5,525 bases of DNA, from NCBI GenBank assembly GCA_014376885.1, contig JACMQR010000392.1, forward strand, positions 1 to 5,525, written 5' to 3'. Source of the stretch: Polaromonas sp. (GTDB lineage: Bacteria > Pseudomonadota > Gammaproteobacteria > Burkholderiales > Burkholderiaceae_C). The notes under the pieces were generated by a model. The model was not told the DNA's origin, ran no database searches, and saw only the letters and a list, made by a program, of their open reading frames with translations. The translations under genes were made by a program, and so were the position numbers. Below are positions 1 to 3,958 of this stretch, in pieces (the first letter of the stretch is position 1; every line of letters begins with the position of its first letter).

Positions 1-381
1 CAGGCTGAACCAGGAGGCCTGGGTGTTGGGCCGCTTGAGCTTGATTTCCGCGCTGTTCAAGATCCAGACCTCATGGACATTGCCGGTGGGCTCGCGCAGG
101 TAATTGACCACCGCGGTCTGGCTGGCCAGCGCGCCGGACATGACCGGCCGGTTGTCGATGCCGCGAATGCGCGCGCCGGGCGACAGCCGGTCAGGCTTGC
201 CGTCCAGCGTGATGACTGGCGGCGTCGGGCTCACGGTCATTTCGCCGCGCAGGGCTGCCGCCGGAAAGGTCCGGACCACCGGCTGGGTGTCGGCGGCAGT
301 TTGTGCGGCGGCGGGCAGCGCCGCCGCCAGGGCGGCCAGCGCAAAGAGGGCGCCGGCAAGGCGCGAAGGGCAGCGGTTCAT
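1..381 (-). CDS. Exported protein of unknown function (C-terminus beyond left window edge)
   Basis: The reading frame stays open from the ATG at 379-381 to the window edge, giving 127 visible residues. Residues 1-26 look like a Sec signal peptide: a short basic start (MNRCPSR), a hydrophobic Ala/Leu stretch and a likely signal peptidase I site after A24-A25-A26, before Q27. The mature part begins QTAADTQPVVRTFPAAALRG and is a mixed, soluble-looking sequence with no Cys, no transmembrane segment and no motif I recognise; a short segment reading SPGARIRGIDNRPV suggests beta structure. It is probably periplasmic. No good Shine-Dalgarno precedes the ATG. The next in-frame codons upstream contain no other start before a TGA, so this start is the best available. 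It lies 141 nt downstream of ubiX on the same strand and may be co-transcribed with it or use its own promoter. I do not assign a function. The signal peptide is the firmest inference. Confidence 0.72.
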   Translation of the reverse strand, partial: MNRCPSRLAGALFALAALAAALPAAAQTAADTQPVVRTFPAAALRGEMTVSPTPPVITLDGKPDRLSPGARIRGIDNRPVMSGALASQTAVVNYLREPTGNVHEVWILNSAEIKLKRPNTQASWFSL

Positions 382-420
382 GGTGTGGGTCCAGAGGCTG
401 TGAAGGATGAAAAGCCGGCC

Positions 421-426
421 ATTATC
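421..426 (-). promoter_or_regulatory. Possible -10 element upstream of the exported protein gene
   Basis: In the 141-nt gap between ubiX and the exported-protein gene (382-522), the minus strand reads GATAAT, a 5/6 match to the sigma-70 -10 box, about 40 nt before the ATG. No acceptable -35 hexamer is found at 16-18 nt spacing (the 17-nt position reads GCCCGG), so this is weak. The rest of the gap is GC-rich and includes a 12-bp perfect palindrome at 499-510 (GGCGGGCCCGCC), with no T-tract beside it to suggest a terminator. Confidence 0.22.
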
Positions 427-522
427 TCAGGCCGCGCCCCTGTCCGGGCCGGGTGCCGCTTCACGGCCGGGACGGCTGGGCAGCGAAAACGCGCCCCGGG
501 CGGGCCCGCCGCGCAGGCCGCG

Positions 523-1131
523 TCAGGCGGCCTCGGCCAGAGCGCTGGCCTGCCAGCGCCGCGCCAGGTTGTGCGGCACATCGAGCAGGTCCAGGGCCCG
601 CGCCACGCTGTGGTCGACGATGTCGCCGATGGACTGCGGGTGCAGGTTGAACGCGGGCACTGGCGGGCAGATGATGCCGCCCATTTCCGTCACGCTGAGC
701 ATGTTGCGCAGGTGGGTGATGTGCAGGGGCGACTCGCGCACCAGCAGCACCAGGCGGCGGCGCTCCTTGAGCATGACATCGGCCGCGCGCGTCAGCAAGT
801 TGTCGCCCAGGCCGTGCGCCACCGCCGCCAGGGTGCGCATCGAGCACGGCGCAATCACCATGCCGCTGCAGGCAAACGAGCCGCTGCCAAGGGCCGCGCC
901 GACATCGCGCACGTCATGCACCTGGCTGGCCATGCTCTCGACATAGGCGCGCTCCATGCCCAATTCCACCTCGATGTTGCGCCAGCCGGCGCTGGACACC
1001 ACCAGGTGGGGTTCGATGCCTGCCGTGCCTTGCAGCACCTGCAGCAGGCGCGCGCCGTACACCGCGCCGCTGGCGCCGGAAATGGCGACGATGATGCGGC
1101 GCCGCGCCGTGAGGGAGGCAAAAGCGCTCAT
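523..1131 (-). CDS. ubiX: Flavin prenyltransferase UbiX
   Basis: This cytosolic flavoprotein (202 aa; E. coli UbiX 189, P. aeruginosa 209) transfers a dimethylallyl group to reduced FMN, making the prenylated FMN cofactor of UbiD decarboxylases in ubiquinone or aromatic acid metabolism. Visible family marks are the N-terminal flavin-binding SGASG (18-22) followed by YGARLLQVL, E56, the GSGSF (82-86) and APCS (94-97) segments, AADVMLKERR (116-125, K122), VRESPLH (131-137, R132/E133) and R178 near the C-terminus. In my by-eye alignment with the Pseudomonas enzyme these match its active-site residues, except that the tyrosine after PAF is Asn here (N162). The ATG at 1129-1131 is chosen because AGGGG lies 7 nt upstream; the in-frame TTG at 1168-1170 would add 13 unconserved residues. 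No ubiD is visible. A paralogue serving another UbiD-like enzyme is possible; family assignment is secure. Confidence 0.93.
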   Translation of the reverse strand: MSAFASLTARRRIIVAISGASGAVYGARLLQVLQGTAGIEPHLVVSSAGWRNIEVELGMERAYVESMASQVHDVRDVGAALGSGSFACSGMVIAPCSMRTLAAVAHGLGDNLLTRAADVMLKERRRLVLLVRESPLHITHLRNMLSVTEMGGIICPPVPAFNLHPQSIGDIVDHSVARALDLLDVPHNLARRWQASALAEAA

Positions 1132-1229
1132 CGGGCCGCCCCTGGCGCAGCGCAGGCGGCTGCCTGGCAAGGCGCGAAGGGGCCGCGGGGTGTTCCCGCC
1201 GGCGGCCGCATGCCCGCGGGCCGGGGCTG

Positions 1230-1258
1230 ATTAAAAGAAGAAGTTGGAGTCATGTCGG
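1230..1258 (-). promoter_or_regulatory. Candidate sigma-70 promoter for ubiX
   Basis: In the 141-nt gap between trhA and ubiX, the minus strand shows CCGACA (1253-1258, 4/6 match to TTGACA), a 17-nt spacer, then TTTAAT (1230-1235, 5/6 match to TATAAT). Transcription would start near 1223, leaving a GC-rich leader of roughly 90 nt before the ubiX ATG. It lies in the most AT-rich stretch of this gap. Spacing is ideal but the -35 is poor, so this is a candidate only; ubiX could also be read through from trhA, as no terminator is evident after the trhA stop. Confidence 0.32.
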
Positions 1259-1272
1259 TCCCAGCAGTCAAG

Positions 1273-1890
1273 TCAAGCCACATAAAGCAGCACGGTGAAA
1301 AAATGGCAGATGCTGCCGCCCAGCACAAACAGGTGCCACAGGCCGTGGCCATGGCGCACCCGGTGGTCCAGGGCATAAAAGACGATCCCCAGCGTGTAGC
1401 AGGCGCCGCCCGCCGCCAGCCAGGCAAAGCCGGCCGGCGTCAGGGCGCGCCACAGCGGCACCACGGCCACCATGGCCAGCCAGCCCATGAGTATATAAAT
1501 GACCAGCGACCCGATGCGCGCCCCCCGGGCCAGCCAGATTTCCTGCACGATGCCCAGCAGCGCCAGCGTCCAGATCACGCCGAAAATCCACCAGCCCCAG
1601 CTGCCGCGCAGCGACACCAGCGCAAACGGCGTGTAGGTGCCGGCAATCAGCAGGTAGATCGCGCAGTGGTCGAACTTGCGCAGCACATCTTTGGCCGGGC
1701 CGCGCACGCTGTGGTACAGGGCGGAAAACACATAAAGCGCCACCAGCATCACGCCGTAGACGCTGAAGCTGACGATTTTCCAGGGGTCGCCCAGCCGGGC
1801 CGCCAGCACCACCAGCACGGCCGAGCCGGCAAGCGCCAGCGCCGCGCCCACCAGATGGCTGATGCTGTTAAAACGCTCGCCGGGGTACAT
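1273..1890 (-). CDS. trhA: PAQR/hemolysin III family membrane protein TrhA
   Basis: This 205-residue inner-membrane protein belongs to the hemolysin III (YqfA/TrhA) branch of the PAQR/CREST superfamily. TrhA is linked to membrane homeostasis in E. coli; the hemolysin name comes from a Bacillus cereus relative and does not imply a toxin. About seven hydrophobic helices can be drawn (near 10-31, 39-60, 73-92, 98-118, 126-147, 153-173, 184-204). The family's metal-site residues are present: S56-x3-H60 (SALYH) at the end of helix 2, D74 (KFDH) at the start of helix 3, and H182-x3-H186 (HGLWH) at helix 7. The short N-terminus MYPGERFNSISHLVG is typical of proteobacterial members and supports the ATG at 1888-1890, although its Shine-Dalgarno is poor. 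Upstream lies the tRNA-Met terminator, so it probably has its own promoter, which I could not locate. Biochemical activity in bacteria is not settled. Confidence 0.92.
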   Translation of the reverse strand: MYPGERFNSISHLVGAALALAGSAVLVVLAARLGDPWKIVSFSVYGVMLVALYVFSALYHSVRGPAKDVLRKFDHCAIYLLIAGTYTPFALVSLRGSWGWWIFGVIWTLALLGIVQEIWLARGARIGSLVIYILMGWLAMVAVVPLWRALTPAGFAWLAAGGACYTLGIVFYALDHRVRHGHGLWHLFVLGGSICHFFTVLLYVA

Positions 1891-1959
1891 GGCGGCTCAG
1901 GGCGTGGCAGGCAGTTGTGTAGGAAGAAGTCATCCGGATCCGTTGGCGGGCGTGACGGC

Positions 1960-1985
1960 CCAGGCGCTCGCAGCGCACTGCCTGG
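1960..1985. repeat. Inverted repeat in the trhA upstream region
   Basis: CCAGGC (1960-1965) and GCCTGG (1980-1985) form a 6-bp inverted repeat, and within it GCGCT and AGCGC can pair around a 3-nt loop (CGC) as an alternative hairpin. It lies about 70-95 nt upstream of the trhA ATG. No T-run follows on either strand, so it is not an intrinsic terminator. It could be leader structure, an operator-like site or GC-rich coincidence. Nothing else distinct is visible between 1891 and 2036. Confidence 0.2.
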
Positions 1986-2036
1986 AGGATACGCCTTTGC
2001 ACGCGGGCGTTGTTCATGCCCCGGCCGGGCGCGCAA

Positions 2037-2071
2037 AAAAGCCCTACAGGTCAGAAACCGGCAGGGCTTTT
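2037..2071 (-). terminator. Intrinsic terminator downstream of tRNA-Met
   Basis: On the minus strand AAAAGCCCT (2063-2071) pairs perfectly over 9 bp with AGGGCTTTT (2037-2045) around a 17-nt loop, and the U-run continues to 2035 (six consecutive T on that strand). It begins 11 nt after the tRNA CCA end. A further T6 (2075-2080) directly follows the tRNA. Together these should end the tRNA transcript, and any read-through from the enoyl-CoA hydratase gene, before trhA. The hairpin is nearly symmetrical, so some activity on the plus strand is possible, but no plus-strand gene ends here. Confidence 0.75.
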
Positions 2072-2082
2072 GTCAAAAAATC

Positions 2083-2159
2083 TGGTGGTGATAGGTGGAC
2101 TTGAACCACCGACATCAGCATTATGAATGCTGCGCTCTAACCAACTGAGCTATATCACC
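2083..2159 (-). tRNA. tRNA-Met (anticodon CAT, elongator type)
   Basis: The minus strand folds into a complete 77-nt cloverleaf: acceptor stem GGTGATA/TATCACC (7 bp, perfect), D-stem GCTC/GAGC with a 9-nt loop AGTTGGTTA, anticodon stem CAGCA/TGCTG with loop TTCATAA, variable loop ATGTC, T-stem GGTGG/CCACC with loop TTCAAGT, discriminator A and an encoded CCA. The anticodon CAT occupies 2123-2125 on the plus strand. The paired G1-C72 argues against initiator tRNA, which has an unpaired first position. A CAT anticodon can also belong to tRNA-Ile2 (lysidine-modified); overall resemblance is to elongator Met tRNAs, but without a covariance-model score this alternative stays open. The gene lies 49 nt downstream of the enoyl-CoA hydratase stop, with its own -10 box and an intrinsic terminator. 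Confidence 0.95.
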
Positions 2160-2170
2160 CGAAGCCGCAA

Positions 2171-2176
2171 ATTATA
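2171..2176 (-). promoter_or_regulatory. -10 box of the tRNA-Met promoter
   Basis: The minus strand carries a perfect TATAAT ending 11 nt before the first base of the mature tRNA, followed by a GC-rich discriminator (TTGCGGC) of the kind common in stable-RNA promoters under stringent control. No good -35 is present at 16-18 nt spacing. Transcription would begin only about 4-5 nt before the mature 5' end, a short leader for RNase P. Whether this promoter or read-through from the upstream hydratase gene dominates cannot be told from sequence. Confidence 0.5.
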
Positions 2177-2208
2177 GCCAATATTGCCCGCTGCGTTGCG
2201 CCCGCCTG

Positions 2209-2997
2209 TCAGCGATTTTTGAACACCGGCTTGCGCTTGTTGACAAACGCATCCATGCCTTCTTTCTGGTCTTCGGTGGCAAACAGCGCGTGGAACAAGC
2301 GCCGCTCGAACATCACGCCATCGCTCAAAGAGCTTTCAAACGCCCGATTGACCGCCTCCTTGGCCGCCACCACGCTGGGCTGGCCGTAGCTGCAGACCAT
2401 GAGGGCCGCGCCCAGCGCCTCGTCCATCAACTGCGCCAGCGGCACGACGCGGCTGACCAGGCCGGCGCGTTCGGCTTCCACCGCGTCCATCATGCGGCCG
2501 GTCAGCGCCATGTCCATGGCCTTGGCCTTGCCGACCGCGCGCGGCAGGCGCTGCGTGCCGCCGGCACCGGGAATGATGCCCAGCTTGATTTCCGGCTGGC
2601 CAAATTTGGCGTTGTCGGCGGCGATGATGAAGTCGCACATCATGGCCAGCTCGCAGCCGCCGCCGAGCGCAAAACCGCTGACTGCCGCAATCACCGGCTT
2701 GCGCACGCTGCGGATGTGTTCCCAGTTGCGCGTGATGTAGTCGGCGCTGTATACCTCGGCAAAGCTGTAGGTCGCCATGGCGCCGATGTCGGCGCCGGCG
2801 GCAAAGGCTTTTTCGCTGCCGGTCAGGATGATGCAGCCAATGCTGGCGTCGGCGTCGAAGGCCTTGAGCGCGCTGCCCAGCTCGTCCATGAGCTGGTTGT
2901 TCAGCGCATTGAGCTGCTTGGGCCGGTTCAGCGTCACGATGCCGACCTGGCGGGCGTCCGGGCCGTGGGTCGAGGTCACAATGGTTTCATAGGTCAT
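2209..2997 (-). CDS. Enoyl-CoA hydratase (crotonase family, PaaF/FadB-type)
   Basis: This 262-residue crotonase-fold protein has standard enoyl-CoA hydratase length and probably adds water across the 2,3 double bond of trans-2-enoyl-CoAs in fatty-acid or aromatic-acid degradation, in the cytosol as a hexamer (family knowledge). Both catalytic glutamates are present: E116 in [11 protein letters not shown] (112-122) and E136 in [19 protein letters not shown] (134-152), matching E144 and E164 of rat mitochondrial hydratase. The oxyanion-hole segment FAAGADI (65-71) and G113 are intact, as is the C-terminal KRKPVF. The ATG at 2995-2997 follows an AAGGAC Shine-Dalgarno at 6-7 nt spacing. It is divergent from a PaaG-like isomerase gene. 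No terminator separates its stop from tRNA-Met, so its mRNA may run through that tRNA to the terminator at 2037-2071. Physiological substrate chain length is unknown; PaaF is one possibility. Confidence 0.93.
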   Translation of the reverse strand: MTYETIVTSTHGPDARQVGIVTLNRPKQLNALNNQLMDELGSALKAFDADASIGCIILTGSEKAFAAGADIGAMATYSFAEVYSADYITRNWEHIRSVRKPVIAAVSGFALGGGCELAMMCDFIIAADNAKFGQPEIKLGIIPGAGGTQRLPRAVGKAKAMDMALTGRMMDAVEAERAGLVSRVVPLAQLMDEALGAALMVCSYGQPSVVAAKEAVNRAFESSLSDGVMFERRLFHALFATEDQKEGMDAFVNKRKPVFKNR

Positions 2998-3133
2998 GGG
3001 GCGGTCCTTGTAGAGCGGTGAATCATGCCATGCGGCTTGCTGCCAGGCCGCGCCCGGCGGGCTCCAGAGTCAGCCCCGGAACCGGGCCTGCAAAAGCCGG
3101 GCCGCAGTGCTAAATTCACCCCAGGAGAAAAAT
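2998..3133. promoter_or_regulatory. Divergent intergenic region between the two crotonase genes
   Basis: This 136-nt region must hold the start signals for both divergent genes. On the plus strand the clearest element is TGC-TAAATT (3108-3116), a possible extended -10, but it would leave only about 11 nt before the ATG and its -35 position (CTGCAA) is weak. On the minus strand only a poor CATGAT is seen. The middle is GC-rich with short inverted repeats such as CCCGG-AA-CCGGG (3075-3086). I see no clear binding site for a PaaR-, FadR- or TetR-type regulator. Confidence 0.3.
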
Positions 3134-3952
3134 ATGACCCTTGGACAAATGCCCTCCGACGCCGCGCCGGCCGTGCTGTATGCGGTGCATGGCGCGGTCG
3201 CGGTGGCGACGCTGAACCGCCCGCTGTCGCTCAACAGCTTTAGCCGCCAGATGCACCACGACCTGTGGGCTGCGCTGGACCGGGCCGAGGCCGACCCGGC
3301 GGTGCGCGCGCTGGTCATCACCGGCGCCGGCCGGGGCTTTTGCGCCGGCGCGGACCTGTCCGAATTCGATTTCACCCCCGGCCCGGACCAGCGCAAGCGG
3401 GCCGACCCGGGGCCGCTGATCGAGCAGGCCTTCAACCCGACAGCGCGCCGCCTGCTGGCGCTGCGCATGCCGACGGTCGCGGCCGTCAATGGCGTGGCCG
3501 CCGGCGCCGGCGCGTCCCTGGCCATGACCTGCGACCTGGCGATTGCCGCGCCCGAGGCCAGTTTCATCCAGGCGTTCAGCAAGATCGGGCTGGTGCCGGA
3601 CGCCGGCGGCAGCTGGCTTCTGGTGCAAAAAGTTGGCCTGGCCCGCGCCATGGGCCTGGCCCTGACCGGCGACCGGCTGAGCGCCGCCCAGGCCCATGAC
3701 TGGGGCATGGTCTGGGCGCTGGCCGCCGACCCGCTGGCTGCCGCGCTGGCACTGGCCAGCCGCCTGGCGGCCATGCCGACCCGGGCGCTGGTGGCCACCC
3801 GGCATTTGCTGCATGGCAGCATCACCCGCTCTCTGGACCAGCAGCTCGACGAAGAGCGCGACCAGCAGTCCGCCCTGGGGCAAACCGACGATTATTTTGA
3901 AGGCGTCACAGCCTTTCTTGAAAAGCGGCCGGCGGCCTTCAAGGGCGCGTAG
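3134..3952 (+). CDS. PaaG-like enoyl-CoA isomerase (crotonase family)
   Basis: This 272-residue crotonase-fold protein resembles E. coli PaaG, which isomerises the ring-epoxide of phenylacetyl-CoA to the oxepin and can also shift enoyl-CoA double bonds. Relative to hydratases, the first catalytic Glu is replaced by S128 (GAGASLAMTCD, 124-134) and the second by F148 (QAFSKIG, 146-152), while an Asp appears at D156 in GLVPDAGGSWLL, the position of the PaaG catalytic aspartate (D136). Further PaaG-like segments are FCAGADLSEFD (69-79), FNPTARRL (100-107), ALTGDRLSAAQAHDWGMVW (176-194) and the C-terminal YFEGVTAFLEKRPAAF. The ATG at 3134 is preceded by AGGAG at 6-nt spacing; an upstream in-frame GTG at 3107 lacks such a site. 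The neighbour is a divergent hydratase with both glutamates. Without other paa genes nearby it may serve another CoA-ester pathway; the isomerase assignment is stronger than the substrate. Confidence 0.88.
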   Translation: MTLGQMPSDAAPAVLYAVHGAVAVATLNRPLSLNSFSRQMHHDLWAALDRAEADPAVRALVITGAGRGFCAGADLSEFDFTPGPDQRKRADPGPLIEQAFNPTARRLLALRMPTVAAVNGVAAGAGASLAMTCDLAIAAPEASFIQAFSKIGLVPDAGGSWLLVQKVGLARAMGLALTGDRLSAAQAHDWGMVWALAADPLAAALALASRLAAMPTRALVATRHLLHGSITRSLDQQLDEERDQQSALGQTDDYFEGVTAFLEKRPAAFKGA

Positions 3953-3958
3953 CGCGGC

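Noticed and set aside
499..510. Perfect 12-bp palindrome GGCGGGCCCGCC just after the ubiX stop, considered as a terminator or operator.
   Set aside because: It has no loop-forming centre and no following T-run, and similar GC palindromes (for example GCCCGCGGGC at 1212-1221) are expected at this base composition.
73..1230. A 385-codon plus-strand open frame across the ubiX and exported-protein region.
   Set aside because: It is antisense to ubiX and to the signal-peptide protein, is dominated by Ala/Gly/Arg/His/Gln as expected from the complement of GC-rich genes, and shows no recognisable domain.
1252..2091. A 279-codon plus-strand open frame opposite trhA.
   Set aside because: It is antisense to the clearly recognisable TrhA coding frame, rich in His/Gln/Arg with no family features, and runs into the terminator hairpin.
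2083..2159. tRNA gene as an integration site for a genomic island.
   Set aside because: No integrase, no direct repeat of the tRNA 3' end elsewhere in the window and no change in base composition beside it; the CCA end is followed by its own terminator.
2290..3021. A 243-codon plus-strand open frame opposite the enoyl-CoA hydratase.
   Set aside because: It is a shadow of the hydratase gene; the minus-strand frame has conserved catalytic motifs and a good ribosome binding site, and this one has neither.
3070..3883. Two long minus-strand open frames (about 251 and 255 codons) opposite the PaaG-like gene.
   Set aside because: Both are antisense to a gene with full crotonase-family motifs; their composition (Arg/Ala/Ser or Gly/Gln/His-rich) is typical of non-coding frames in GC-rich DNA.
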